Shown here one piece after another: positions 24,304-35,139 of a stretch of DNA of 64,000 nucleotides; position 1 is the first letter of the stretch, and every line of letters starts with the position of its first letter. A model generated the notes under the pieces. It was not told the DNA's origin, made no database searches, and saw only the letters and a program-made list of their open reading frames with translations. Both the position numbers and the translations under genes were made by a program. This DNA is from Mallotus nudiflorus (taxonomy: Eukaryota > Streptophyta > Magnoliopsida > Malpighiales > Euphorbiaceae), in NCBI GenBank assembly GCA_947683625.1, contig CANTUR010000113.1, forward strand, positions 2,169,001 to 2,233,000. Direction: 5' to 3'.

Positions 24304-26276
24304 TATAGGTGGTAGGGTTTAGCGCGCACCCAAGTGTTTGTCGACCACAGCATTGTGTGGGTTCGAGACCCACTAGAAAATACGATATAGGTCTTAGACC
24401 TATTCGGAGATGGAGTCGCCACCCGGATAAAAGCTGGGACACACTGTACAGCAACTGGATCCCATGGAGGTTCCCAGAAGCCGTCATCAAATATTGGGTT
24501 TGGAAATTAAGTATAAGCGTTTAAATGCTCACCCAACCTTGCGATTAGCCTCCGTTTGTGTTTTTGCATTTTATTACCATTTAATTATTTAATTATTTCC
24601 TCATTTACCACACGTAATAAAATTGCCTTCGGATAATTACCAAATTTTATAATCAAGTCCGAGTTTGCACATTAGTCCAATTTCGTGCCTTTAATTCCCA
24701 ACATTCAATAACAATAGAATAAATAATAATTTACAACCATATATTCAAAACCAAATGGGAAAGGGATTAAGGATTACAACACTTTTAGGCAAAATAATAG
24801 AATAATATATAAAAAATAAACTAAACATATACCGAAAGTAAACCGATAAACAACATAAAAGCAGTAATATACAAGGGGTAACTAACAATGATGACTACTT
24901 AATGATGGAAATTATCAAGTAATTCCTGCGAATAACACACAATTAGGGGTTCTTTACGTTATGAACTAAAGAAAGCATCAAGCAATCAAGGTTAAACATC
25001 ATAATGCAATGATACGGACATGTTTAAGGTCAAAAGAAGACATAACAAAGCAGATGTCACGACAAACATTAACAAAAAAAAAACAAAACAAGAAGTAGGC
25101 TAATTCTATCAATGAGGCAGTCGCCTCATTGATAAGGCGATCGCCTCATTAAGATGAGGTGATCGCCTCATTGATGAGGCAGCGCCTCATCAACAGGGGT
25201 CCTTATAACTTCGAGGCAAAAAAGGTATATAACGCACACATAAAAGGAAGACTCCCTAGAGGCCTGTCAATGGGGTGATCGCCTCATTGAGATGAGGTGA
25301 CGCCTCTGTGAAGAGGCGTCGCCTGATCAGCAAGTCGACTCCGACTCTCAAAATGTACAGACTTCTACTTTAAGTAACAAAACATGCATATACACACTCT
25401 GTAATCATCAAGCTACAACTACATGCAAAAGTGTTCAAAGATCCATCAATAAAGTGAGATATCAAGCAAGACACACTAGAGATAAACCTAAAATGTACTA
25501 AGAACTTAGTCACACAGGCAAGAACTCACAAAATGATGCACATGTCAAGTTTAAGTGCAAGTTTTTTACCAAAAATGAGAGGCCCTCAAAGATGTTTTTT
25601 ATTATGATCCTTACTAGGATGTGATCTCTACTTCTGACACAAGCTTCTTCCTTCTTCTCTTAGGAAAATGTGGACTTTCCCTTGCTTCCACCTCTCCTTC
25701 TTCCTTGAGAACATTTTTTTTTCTCTCTTTTTCTCTCTGTGTTTCTTTTTTTTTTCTCTTTTCCAGAGCTCATCTCCCCTTTTTTCACCAACCTCCCACT
25801 TCTCTCTCTTTTTTTTCTCTTTTATTTATTAGCTTTCTCATGCCCTTAAGCCTTCTAGCCCATCATGAGCTTTCATAGCCTTTTTTCTTTCCCCAAAAAT
25901 CTTTTTCTCACGCAAGCAATAGGTCTGGAAAGTAGGGCCCGCACCACTTGGTCATCATGATTACAGCTGCATTAAATACAGCTACAAGTGGGTTACCATA
26001 AAGGCGGCACCTTATCGATGAGGCGATACCCCTTTGGCCCAAGCCTGCATTGGGTCAAGCGAGTTTGGGCTAAATTTGAATAGTTAAGCTCGATTTTGGA
26101 TTTTTCAGGCTTTGAGTTTTCAAGTCCACTTTCCCCTAGAGATTTCAGGCTTCATTCTCATATCCAAGTTCCACATTCTCATCATTGGGTTTGACAACGG
26201 GCAAGTCAAACTGAGCAATTTTAATTCGTCCCCTAACATGAGCCGACCGAGTCGGATGTCTACAATCACATTTTAA
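24304..26276 (-). mobile_element. solo LTR, GCGATCGC family, copy II
   Basis: This 1973-bp solo LTR lies on the minus strand. The plus-strand ends are TATAGGTGGTAGGG (TG mutated to TA) and GAGTCGGATGTCTACA. Exact ATCAC duplications flank it. The LTR holds two clusters of the palindromic GAGGCGATCGCCTC motif (25110-25330 and 26005-26045), a long pyrimidine tract (25640-25900) and the conserved block GGAGATGGAGTCGCCACCCGG near 24409. It matches the 5' LTR at 45986-48127, which fixes its orientation. It probably inserted into an intron or 3' part of the neighbouring plus-strand gene. Confidence 0.9.
25110..25330. repeat. GAGGCGATCGCCTC palindrome cluster (copy II)
   Basis: This cluster of GC-rich motifs sits in an AT-rich LTR. 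It includes a perfect GGCGATCGCC at 25136-25145 and close variants GGCAGTCGCC, GGTGATCGCC, GGCAGCGCC and GGCGTCGCC, spaced by CTCATTGATGAG-like words. Confidence 0.85.
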
Positions 26277-26281
26277 CAATT

Positions 26282-27120
26282 CTTGTATTTTCTTACTCTA
26301 TGTATGAGAATAAAAAAAAAATGATTCAAATTTAGAATCAAACGAAGAAACGACCAAGTTTCAGCAAAATTTACTCAGCCAATGACTGCAAGGTACAGGA
26401 GTGAAAGCTAGCACTATATCAGGCACATGAGCTTTGCCTTTTCACCATAAGATAGATGGACTATTGGGTAAATAAGATTTATTGATGAAATGTTCAAGTC
26501 CAGAAAGCTCCTAGATGGTGAATATAGTGACTAATTATATAATACTGTTTTATGAAAGACAGAAAATCGATTTAGGAGGATTTCTAGATGGAGACGAGAG
26601 ACAGGTCAGGCTCTCTCCTCTCCCTTTCTCCTTCTTGAAACAGGATTTGGATTCTTTGATTATTTGTTGATTACACATGGTGGTAGTAATAAATAGCAAA
26701 ATTACCCTTCCGGATCAGGAAATTTAAATTTTCTTTTTATTTTTCTTTATTGTTTTTTCCAGATCAGAAAAATTATTGTTTTTTTTTCTTTGATAGTGTA
26801 TTTGTTGATTACACCCCTCTGCGGTGTCAAGATTGAACCCATGATAGTTTACTGTTGATTACTTGATTTACTGAACCTTTCAGACAGATTTCATACCAAT
26901 AAAATTGAAAAATTAACAATAAGAAGAAAGAAGCACACCAGGAGTGTTGCTTGTTAAAATTCAATGCAGATATTGGCTCTTTTACAAAAATTTCCTTTTA
27001 CTAGTCTGATGCCTCAGTTGCCTGGAAAGTGAAAAGCTGAAGAAGATTCTAATCCAGGGGACAAAGTTGTATATCACTCTTCCGTTATGAGGTTGGAGAT
27101 TAGTAGAATAGGCTGGCTGA
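26282..27120. other. intron-like spacer
   Basis: No gene is visible. The sequence is AT-rich with T-rich tracts and could be an intron of the plus-strand gene whose last exon follows. Confidence 0.35.
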
Positions 27121-27144
27121 ACATTTATTATTGTTCTTTTGTAG

Positions 27145-27218
27145 CTGCACTAATCAATCTGAAGCTGTTGCTCCAAGAAATATTGAACAATTCGGACCTA
27201 GATGCTTCATCCCCTTGA
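27145..27218 (+). CDS. candidate terminal exon, unknown plant gene
   Basis: After a strong acceptor (TTGTTCTTTTGTAG ending at 27144) one frame reads AALINLKLLLQEILNNSDLD and stops after ASSP at 27218. The leucine-rich helix followed by a short acidic tail looks like a natural C-terminus. A second frame stays open to 27385 and reads EAVAPRNIEQFGPRCFIPLN early on, so the reading phase is not certain. It may be the last exon of the gene broken by the hAT element at about 22.7 kb, since both lie on the plus strand. I do not recognise the protein. Confidence 0.35.
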
Positions 27219-27621
27219 ACCGGATCGAATATAACAAGCATGAGTTTCGATTTATTGATGAAAGCAAGCAAGCAGCACGATACATCTGCCAAAATCAACA
27301 AGAATTAATGTCAATTCCAATTTGTTATCATACAAAACAAGTTCAATGTTCCTACTACAATTATACCTATTACTACCTCGAGTAACAGTTAGTTCTCTTC
27401 TTCAAGATGATCAATGCAGTGAAACAGATCCACATAGCCAAACCCAACTGCGCCATGATTCGAGTTGAGTTGAGTTTCAACCTGCAGAACAGGCCATCAC
27501 CCCTTGTAAAAAGTACAACAATAGGGTAGATCTAGAAGATATATAATTTATTGTACTGTACTACCTTGCCACTACTTCTTAATAGCAGACAAAAAAATTC
27601 AACAAATAATATATGAACTGA

Positions 27622-28305
27622 TTAGACCCCACAAAGGATGAATCTAGAAGCAGGGAAGAGTAATCCAGTGAAGCAGACAAAACAAATGGTAACAATGTAC
27701 TGGGAACACCAAGTAATTGGCTTCCATTTAATCTCAACACTAGAACTCTTCATTCTCTTTCCACATTGTGGCTCTTTCGATAAATCAAAGCTTGACCCTT
27801 TCATTCTCAATTCTTGAATACACCTAGTAAGTGCTCTATTATCATTCCTCTCCCTTTGCAATTGCTTCCACACTTTCCAGTACCTGAAAAGCTTAACCTG
27901 AACCAAGAAAACAAACACAATTGAAGTAGAGACAGATACAAGAGAAGGTATCCACCATTTCTTGCAAGTATCTTTATGAGTTTCTTCTTTATTACTACTG
28001 CTAGAAGTAAACAATATGGTTAAAAAGATGCCATGAAAGATTAAAAAGAAAGAACAAAGCTGAAAGATTTCGCGTTTGATAGAATCCATTCTTGATTCTT
28101 TAACAGCAATTTTTCTGTTGAAAAGGTCTTCTTCTCTTTGCCAGAGTTTGAGAAGAAGCAAATGGCCTGGACTATGTGAGATTTCTGCTAATGGGTGGTT
28201 TTGTATCGCTTCTGTCATCGTGTTATATATTACACATAGCTGTTTTTGTTGGTGCTCTTCGTCTACTGGGATTTCTACTATGTGGGTATCTTTCATTTCA
28301 GCCAT
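27622..28305 (-). CDS. predicted four-helix membrane protein, unknown function
   Basis: This single-exon gene encodes 227 residues from MAEMKDTHIVEIPVDEEHQQ. An upstream Met 16 codons earlier (28353) would add a hydrophobic stretch, but the MAEMKD start looks like the conserved N-terminus. A soluble first ~70 residues includes HSPGHLLLLKLWQREEDLF. Four hydrophobic stretches follow at roughly residues 83-102, 118-140, and two close together near the C-terminus (about 195-225). Between helices 2 and 3 lies a basic, coiled-coil-prone segment (FRYWKVWKQLQRERNDNRAL). I recall plant proteins of this kind annotated only as transmembrane or hypothetical. It is divergent from the mTERF gene; the shared promoter carries two MSA motifs (28568-28602), which suggests G2/M expression. 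Its 3' end faces the terminal exon at 27.2 kb. Confidence 0.8.
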   Translation of the reverse strand: MAEMKDTHIVEIPVDEEHQQKQLCVIYNTMTEAIQNHPLAEISHSPGHLLLLKLWQREEDLFNRKIAVKESRMDSIKREIFQLCSFFLIFHGIFLTILFTSSSSNKEETHKDTCKKWWIPSLVSVSTSIVFVFLVQVKLFRYWKVWKQLQRERNDNRALTRCIQELRMKGSSFDLSKEPQCGKRMKSSSVEIKWKPITWCSQYIVTICFVCFTGLLFPASRFILCGV

Positions 28306-28567
28306 TCTTGAATACAAAAACAAAACAAGAAACTGAGACAATAAAAGAATCAAGAACTGCTAATCAAAGAATCCAAAAAAATAAAAAAACACAATGCAAA
28401 CAATAAAACAAGATAACAATAAGTGCAAGTAGATTCAGAGAGAATTATAGGTTGATTGATTTCAGAAGATGGAGAGTAGAAGATTGGATTGGATTGCTTT
28501 CGTTGTGAGAAAATGGAGAGTTTTTTCAGATATTTAAATTGTTGTTGAAAAAAACGCCTGAAATGTT

Positions 28568-28602
28568 TCCAACGGTAACATTTATGTTCCCTCCAACGGT
28601 CA
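28568..28602 (+). promoter_or_regulatory. paired MSA (mitosis-specific activator) elements
   Basis: TCCAACGGTAA (28568-28578) matches the plant MSA consensus YCYAACGGYYA at 10 of 11 positions, and TCCAACGGTCA (28592-28602) matches all 11. They lie 263-297 bases upstream of the membrane-protein start. MSA sites bind three-repeat MYB factors and drive G2/M transcription in plants. Their action on either neighbour is inferred. Confidence 0.65.
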
Positions 28603-28635
28603 GATTTCTTTCCTTACAACATTTTTTTTCCTAAA

Positions 28636-28654
28636 TGGGCTTTTAATTTGGGCC
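28636..28654 (+). promoter_or_regulatory. paired site II (TGGGCY) elements
   Basis: TGGGCT at 28636-28641 and TGGGCC at 28649-28654 are TCP-type site II motifs. They are common in promoters of plant organelle-function genes, which fits the divergent mTERF gene. Confidence 0.5.
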
Positions 28655-28785
28655 TTCAAATCCAGCACAGCACCGACGTCGTATTACTTTAATCAAACTT
28701 CTCTGCGCTCTGTCATTATGGTGTTCATATGCTCCAGTAAGATCTCATATCAAGTTTCACTCAAAATATTTGATAAATCGAAAAG

Positions 28786-28920
28786 GTAATTGCTTCCTTT
28801 TGATTCTCTTTCTGTGTTTTATGTTTTCATGGATGATAAAATGCAGAAATCTATCAACTTGGGGCTGAGATTGAGGAAGTTCATGGTTAAATCAGTTCTT
28901 TTTTATTTATGCTGTTTCAG
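28786..28920 (+). other. putative 5' UTR intron of the mTERF gene
   Basis: The donor is AAAAG/GTAATT and the acceptor TATGCTGTTTCAG/TG with a T-rich tract before it. The interval is 135 nt and lies upstream of the start codon. Confidence 0.5.
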
Positions 28921-28931
28921 TGTTTGAGAAA

Positions 28932-29021
28932 ATGTCTCTGAGAATGTTTCCAAATGACAAGTATGCGATTTTGATTCGATATCATCAATAACACGATTTC
29001 ATGACCTGTACTAAATTTTGA
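28932..29021 (+). promoter_or_regulatory. two upstream ORFs before the mTERF start
   Basis: uORF1 runs from ATG at 28932 to a stop at 28991 (19 codons). uORF2 runs from 29001 to 29021 (6 codons) and stops one base before the main ATG at 29023. Such uORFs usually lower or tune translation. Confidence 0.55.
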
Positions 29022-29022
29022 A

Positions 29023-30222
29023 ATGATAATTGTTAAGTCACTCTCAAGCTTTTCCTCAGTTTCCCCTTCATACAATTTGCTCATCAATAAGACCAAACAG
29101 TGTTTCAACGTTGCTCTCTTCTCTTTTTTCTCTTCACTTGGCCAAGAATCAAATGCATCAAACAACACTACCCTTTTCCGTTACCTGATCAATACCTTCA
29201 AATTCTCTGAATTCCAAGCTTTAGCTGTCTCCAATCGCTTCTCCCATATCAAATCTATAGAAAACCCTCAATCTGTTTGTCGCTTTTTCCAAAATCTAGG
29301 TTTCTCCAATTCCCATATTGAAACTGCTGTCCGTTTAGCACCACAGATTCTTTTTGCTAATATAGACAAGTTCCTTAAACCGAAAGTTAAGGTTTTTCAA
29401 GATTTGGGTCTCGTGGGTTATGATCTGGGTAAGTTCATTGCCAAGAATTCTACACTTTTAACTTCTAGTTTGGAGAAAAAGTTGGTTCCTCGAATTGCAG
29501 TATTGAAGAAGATCTTGTTCAATGATCAGAACAATGGTGATTTGATAAAAGTTTTAAATAGATGTAATTGGCTTATCTCAAAATACCCTGACTCAAGATT
29601 GTTATCTAATGTTGCATTCTTGGAGAGTTCTGGGATAGTTGGGTCTCAGCTATCGATGTTGTTAAGGAGGCAACCGAGACTTTTTCTTATGCAAGAATCT
29701 GCACTTAGAGACCTCGTTTCCCGGGTTTCAGATATGGGGTTCTCAGTAAAATCAAGGATGTTTGTTCATGCTTTATATACTGTTAGTTGCTTCACTGATG
29801 AGTCACTTCATAAAAAATTTGAAATTTTGAAGAGTTTTGGGTTTTCTGAGCATGAATGCAAAGAAATGTTTAAAAAGCAGCCATCTGTAGTGAGATCCTC
29901 AGGGAAGAAGTTGAAGTTGGGAATTGATTTCTATTTGAACACAATTAAATTAAAAAAGGAGGTGTTAGTTCATAGACCAACATGTTTAATGCATAGTATG
30001 GAAGAAAGAGTGATTCCTCGATACAAAGTTTTGCAGATTATGAAGTCAAAGAAGCTATTGAAGAAACAACCAAGCTTCATTAACGTGCTATGTTTGACGG
30101 AGGACGAGTTCATGCAGAAATATATTGCCAGGTTTCCGAGTGATGCAGAGGAATTGCTGGTAGCTTACAAAGCTCATACTCTGGATTCATCTTCTGGAGA
30201 AGAAGATCTTGATGCAAGTTAG
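29023..30222 (+). CDS. mTERF family protein, organelle-targeted
   Basis: This intact single-exon gene encodes 399 residues. The first ~45 residues are rich in Ser, Phe and Lys with no acidic residue (MIIVKSLSSFSS...), typical of a mitochondrial or plastid presequence. From about residue 90 the protein is built of repeated ~30-35-residue mTERF units. The repeats show as LGFSNSHIETAVRLAPQIL, LGLVGYDLGKFIAKNSTLL, SGIVGSQLSMLLRRQPRLF, MGFSVKSRMFVHAL, and SFGFSEHECKEMFKKQPSVV, each with the x-P-x-hydrophobic turn. The tail is acidic (SGEEDLDAS). mTERF proteins bind organelle nucleic acid and affect transcription, splicing or ribosome assembly. Which organelle cannot be told from sequence. Length and lack of coding introns are usual for this plant subfamily. 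Confidence 0.93.
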   Translation: MIIVKSLSSFSSVSPSYNLLINKTKQCFNVALFSFFSSLGQESNASNNTTLFRYLINTFKFSEFQALAVSNRFSHIKSIENPQSVCRFFQNLGFSNSHIETAVRLAPQILFANIDKFLKPKVKVFQDLGLVGYDLGKFIAKNSTLLTSSLEKKLVPRIAVLKKILFNDQNNGDLIKVLNRCNWLISKYPDSRLLSNVAFLESSGIVGSQLSMLLRRQPRLFLMQESALRDLVSRVSDMGFSVKSRMFVHALYTVSCFTDESLHKKFEILKSFGFSEHECKEMFKKQPSVVRSSGKKLKLGIDFYLNTIKLKKEVLVHRPTCLMHSMEERVIPRYKVLQIMKSKKLLKKQPSFINVLCLTEDEFMQKYIARFPSDAEELLVAYKAHTLDSSSGEEDLDAS

Positions 30223-31698
30223 CTTCTCATTTAGTTGTGAAGGAGCATAGAAATTCACATACTTTGAGATTTAGAGGTCCTTTTTTGAAATGGGATTAAA
30301 CCATTTTTATTGGATTTGTTATGTTTATGGTTAAAAATTAGTCTATTGCTGCTACTTTCATGCAAAATTAATCACCCCTGAAAAGAGAGCCGGAAAGGTC
30401 ATATGAAGCTAAATTCTAATATCGTCCTAGGAATTTTCCCCTTATTAAGGTATGCCTGCAAATATTGAGGCTAGTTTGAAGTATTCTACGTCTAATCTTT
30501 GTTTAGGTTCCACCTAAACGTAGAGAATAACTTCAGGTTCCAAGGGGAAGTAGTCATCGAGTATTTGAGTTTCAAGCAAGTTATGGACAGATGATTGACA
30601 CTTCATTCATCATGAAACAATGATACTAAATATGCTGTCGGCTTGTTTCTTCTACTTTATTATTGGTAATTTGGATTTGAATGCCAAATTTATATTATTA
30701 AAAATGCTGCTCTGTGGCAGCTTGGAACATGATTTAATATTTCTCCAGATTGGGAAGGAATTTGTAAAAAATATGCTAGTCTCAAAGAAAGGATTTTGAC
30801 TTGCAATCACAGTGATTTGCAGTCAGCTTTGAACTTATGTTGCATGCGCTATATTAGTGAGGTTGCAGTCAGCTTCGAACTGGTGTTGCATCATTCATCA
30901 TTATGTAATGTTATATGTAATGCATCATTCATCATTTACAATTTCAATTTTAAAGTTACCCTTTGTTTGGTTGAATTTCACCAATAAATTCATTTCATTT
31001 CCAACTGAATTTTAAATAGAATTTATTTTCAAATGAATTTTTATTAATAAAATGTGTTTGGCTCAAATAAACATTTAGTGTGCTAAAAGCTAGAATTTCC
31101 ATATTTTATTATATTATATCTGGTATAAATCTTTAATTCAAGTTTTTGTCAAAAATACCCTTTTAAATATAATGATGTTTTTAAAAATAAAAATAAAGAG
31201 AGGGTATTTTAGTCATTAAAAGTATAGACTTAAAATTTATGAAATTTATTTTGAAATTTCAATTATTTTGATAGAATTTGGATTAATTATTATTAATTTT
31301 ACAAATTTTAAATTTTAAATTTTAAAATTACAAATAAATTTTATATAAAATTCATTTAAATTAAAAATATATTATTTAGATTTGTAAATAAATTTCATAA
31401 AATTTTATAAAATTTATTATACCAAATTTTATATCAAACTATTGCACTTTACATTATTTTATAAGAATGGAGGATGCAGTCATGGACCAGGTGGATTATT
31501 CACATGGTATGGTAGGGAAGGACTGGCAATTAATGAGGAAGTTTGCCTTAATGTGGTACAAGGCATTCAAGTTAATTTTTCTCAATAAAGACAAATGGGT
31601 TTAGTTGGAGAAGATATTGCACATTGTTTGTGACCTGATTATAATAATTTATTAGGAATTATTAGAATTTTCTTGTTTGGTTTGTAATTAATTTTAAA
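30223..31698. other. mTERF 3' region and AT-rich spacer
   Basis: The first few hundred bases are the likely 3' UTR. From about 30960 to 31450 the sequence becomes very AT-rich, beginning CCCTTTGTTTGGTTGAAT and ending with ATACCAAATTTTATATCAAAC. That pattern recalls a MITE with TTTGGT termini, but the inverted ends match poorly. No other gene is visible. Confidence 0.4.
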
Positions 31699-32374
31699 GC
31701 TTCGTTTGTTTAAAAAAATATTATTTAAAAAAATATTTTTTTTATTTTTTAGTATTTAAACTATCAAATAAAATAAAATAAAATAAAAATTAAAATTAAT
31801 TATTAGTCAACAAAAAATAACTTAAAAATAAGAAAAAATAACTTTCCATTCTAATGAAAAATTATTTTTCAATATTTAAAAATAAGAAAAATTTATCAAA
31901 AATGTCCATTTTTTTTATTTTTACTTCAGTTTTACCTTTCTTTTTTTCCTTTTTTTTATGTTCTCCTTATTTTTTTCCTTTTTTTTATTTTTTTTCTTTT
32001 TCTTTCTTTTTTCTTTTTTTATTTTTATTTTCTCCTTATTTTTTTATTCTTTCCTTTTTTTATTTTCTCTACATTTTTTATCTTCTCTCCTTCTTTTTTC
32101 CTTTTCCTCTTTTTTTTATTTTTATCTTCTCTTTATTTTTTTGCCTTTTATTTTTTTGCCTTTCATTTTTTTGTTATATAAATTTTATATCAATAGATCA
32201 GGTCCATTATAAATAATTTGTAAAAAATATACATTAAGTCAATTACAAAAAGATAATTTAAATAATAAAAAATGGTGACATCATAAATGATGATATTTTA
32301 TAATATTGCAGTCAAACATCAAAAAATATTTTCTCTGTTCTGAAAATATTTTCCGACCACAAATAAATAGAGCC
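31699..32374. mobile_element. possible MITE with long pyrimidine tract
   Basis: The ends GCTTCGTTTGTTT and AAATAAATAGAGCC are imperfect inverted repeats of the kind seen in small non-coding elements. The middle (about 31905-32170) is an almost pure T/C tract. It gives long Phe/Ser/Leu frames that are composition artefacts. Confidence 0.35.
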
Positions 32375-33440
32375 TAAATATGCATTCTTTTTGTGCACAA
32401 CATCGGTATTTTTTATAAATTTATTATTTTAGTATTTTTATTTTAAGTTTATTAAGTAACGAAAAAACTAAAATTAATTTTAAATATATTATAGAATTAT
32501 ATAAGAACTATTTTATTGTACTGATATAAGAAAAAAAATACAAAAACGAAAAAGATACTATTTTATTTGTGTATAATAAATTAAAATAAATTTTAATTTT
32601 TTCAATTGTAAAACATTTCTCCAAATTTAATAAATTAATGCAATATTGCAAAAAAAAAATTTAATTTTCCATGGAAAATGAAAATTAGAGTTTTCTAAAA
32701 AAAATAGAGTTAGAGAATAGCCCCTAGCATTTCATATTTTAAATTTTATTAAATGAACTGTAAATTCTAAAAGCGGTTGTGATTAAATGTGATTCTCAAC
32801 AATTGTGCACAATATAGTATTTAGTTTTCATATTACTTAATTTCATACTCAGTTTGGTAGATTGCTCTAATACTGTTTTTAAGTTTCAATTTGTCTAACT
32901 TAAACATTTATTGTTATAAAAAAAAATTAAAATTTCTCTAATTTTTATAAATATATTTCAATCTCTAAAATTTGATAAAATATTTTATCTTGGTCAATTT
33001 TTCATAATTTCAGTACAATATATATTTTGGTCAAAAAATTTTTTAAAAAGGATTGAACCTTTGATCTCAACAATTGTTGACTCGAGCCGCTTGGTCAAAA
33101 TTTAAAAATATATGCATGTGTGTTATCTAGTTGCTAGTTGGTCTCCTTTTCTTTTAAATATATGACTACATGCATATTATTTAATTTTGACAAAAAAAAA
33201 TTGAATTTTTTTAGAATTAGAAACAATTGGCCAAATGATGCCATTTTTATTAAGTTTTCGAATTTAAAAATTGCAAACATTTTTATGTTTTTATATTAAT
33301 GGAACTAACATAAAGCATTTAATCTCTTATATTTAAATTGAACGTGTAACTTTTTTGTAATATGAGGGTTGAAACTTCAGATATAATTGTAATACATTAT
33401 TATAATTGCTATAGTAAAATATTATAATATTATTGTGATT
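32375..33440. other. AT-rich spacer
   Basis: No gene or clear repeat is visible. It is non-coding flank of the Gypsy element. Confidence 0.5.
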
Positions 33441-33445
33441 CTTAT
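33441..33445. repeat. target-site duplication CTTAT
   Basis: CTTAT precedes the left LTR and is repeated exactly at 42998-43002. Confidence 0.9.
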
Positions 33446-33836
33446 TGATAACTAATCTCCGAAACTCCTGGGTTAGACGTCCTACAAAACACAAAATAGA
33501 GGATAAGGTGAGAGGTGGGGGGAATCCCCACAAACACTCTGATGCCTAAGTTAGAGAATAGAAGTAGGGAGAAGGTGATATAGCTTGAATGTGTGTGAAT
33601 GAGATGTCCCCTTATGAGAGGTATAGGATTCTATATATAGCAATACTCAAACCTGAGAGGAATGGGATTCCTTATGGATCAGTGAATTCTAATCTTTGTA
33701 GGAGAGTGTTCCTTCTTCGGTTAGGATTCCTCTTTGAGGTAGTTCCTTGGATGGATCTATCTTCTCCCTTGTCCATGTGTTCCTATTTAGGGGGTAAAGG
33801 ACCCCTAATTAGGTGGAAACATTCTAGATAGTATCA
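33446..33836 (-). repeat. 3' LTR of the minus-strand Gypsy element
   Basis: The 391-bp LTR has plus-strand ends TGATAACTAATCTCC and CTAGATAGTATCA. In the first 85 aligned bases it differs from the other LTR at 12 positions, all transitions. Confidence 0.93.
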
Positions 33837-34100
33837 AGAGTCCCCCCCGAAGTATTCAGATATTTATGTCTGTTGCGTCCGAGTAGGATGTAAATGCCTT
33901 TATATGGGTTATAAGATGCAAGTGAGTTGAGGTGGCCAGCCTTAGTCATAATAAGCAGAGCTTGGTGTCGAGTATTTTGGTTGGTCATCATCGAATCGTA
34001 ATCTGTGGAACTGGGGTACCTGACGAGTGAGTATGATCACCATAATAGATTAACCCGTCCGTTTTAGAACAAAACGAAACCACTCGTCACTAGATTTGTA

Positions 34101-34660
34101 GATGCTCGGCTCAGGGGCACGAGGCTTACATGCTTGGAACCCCAGTACTACGAAAGCGACCTAAGGGTGCCATCTTTAGTCACTAGGCTTATGTGCTCGA
34201 GACTTTAGGTGCTCGACTCAGGGGCGCGAAGCTTACATGTTCGGAACCTCAGTACTACGAAAGCAATCTAAGGGTGCCAGCTTCAGTCACTAGACTTATG
34301 TGAACGAGACTTAGATGCTCGGCTCAGGGGCGCGAGGCTTAGATGCTCGGCTCAGGGGCGCGAGGCTTACATGCTCGGAACCTCAGTACTACAGAAGTGA
34401 CCTGAGGGTGCCAGCTTCAGTTACTGGACTTATGTGAAAGAGACTTAGATGCTCGGCTCAGGGGCGCGAGGCTTACATGCTCAGAACCTCAGTACTACGG
34501 AAGCAACCTGAGGGTGCCAGCTTCAGTTACTGGACTTATGTGAATGAGACTTAGATGCTTGGCTCAGGGGCACGAGGCTTACATGCTCGAAATCTCAGTA
34601 CTATGGAAGCGACCTGAGGGTGCCAGCTTCAGTCACTGAACTTATGTGCTCGGAATGGGC
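34101..34660 (+). repeat. 106-bp tandem repeat, 5 copies
   Basis: The word GATGCTCGGCTCAGGGGC (with variants) begins at 34101, 34208, 34314, 34342, 34448 and 34554. Spacings of 106-107 give five units; the 34314/34342 pair is an extra 28-bp duplication. Each unit continues GCGAGGCTTACATGCTC, then CTCAGTACTACG, then GACCTGAGGGTGCCAGCTTC-like words. It lies between the 3' LTR and the antisense gene, a position where Tat elements often carry tandem repeats. Confidence 0.92.
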
Positions 34661-34935
34661 TAGGAGTGATGCTTGAAACATCTCCCGAGTTTTTTGATGG
34701 AGCGGCCCACTAGAAAATGTGGGTGGGCCAACACGTGGTTGTTTTACTTCAATTCTTGAGATCACGTGGTTGATGCGTCGTTTCGTGTGTCAGTAAACGA
34801 AATGCTCGTACAGCCGTTATCGTGACTCCTCGCCTAATGGGTTATTTTATTCCCAACAAGCCCTTGGTGGCCTAGGGAGGAGCGCGATAATAATGAGGGC
34901 AGTTAATGGCGTGCTTCCAGGTCCTTCCGTGTCTC

Positions 34936-34943
34936 TATAAATA
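34936..34943 (+). promoter_or_regulatory. TATA box of the antisense gene
   Basis: TATAAATA lies about 200 bases upstream of the antisense start codon, in the opposite direction to gag-pol. Confidence 0.55.
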
Positions 34944-35139
34944 TTGTTGTGCTTGCTAACTGGCACATTTTGCTTTCTTCGCTTTTTTATTCTATTTTTG
35001 CTGCATTTATACTGCCTCTATCATTTTTATTCCTTCCTACCATAATTCTTGCTTGAGGTGACCAGGTGATTCTTTTCATCTTTTCTTCCTCCTCTTTTTG
35101 CCCCTTTTTTTTCATTTGGTTTTTGTCTACTTCTTTGCT

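Noticed and set aside
25110..25330. CRISPR-like array of GC palindromes
   Set aside because: The repeats are irregular in length and spacing, lie in a plant LTR, and have no unique spacers.
31854..32216. Phe/Ser-rich 120-codon frame
   Set aside because: A T/C-only tract gives a long frame by chance. It has no complexity or conserved motif.
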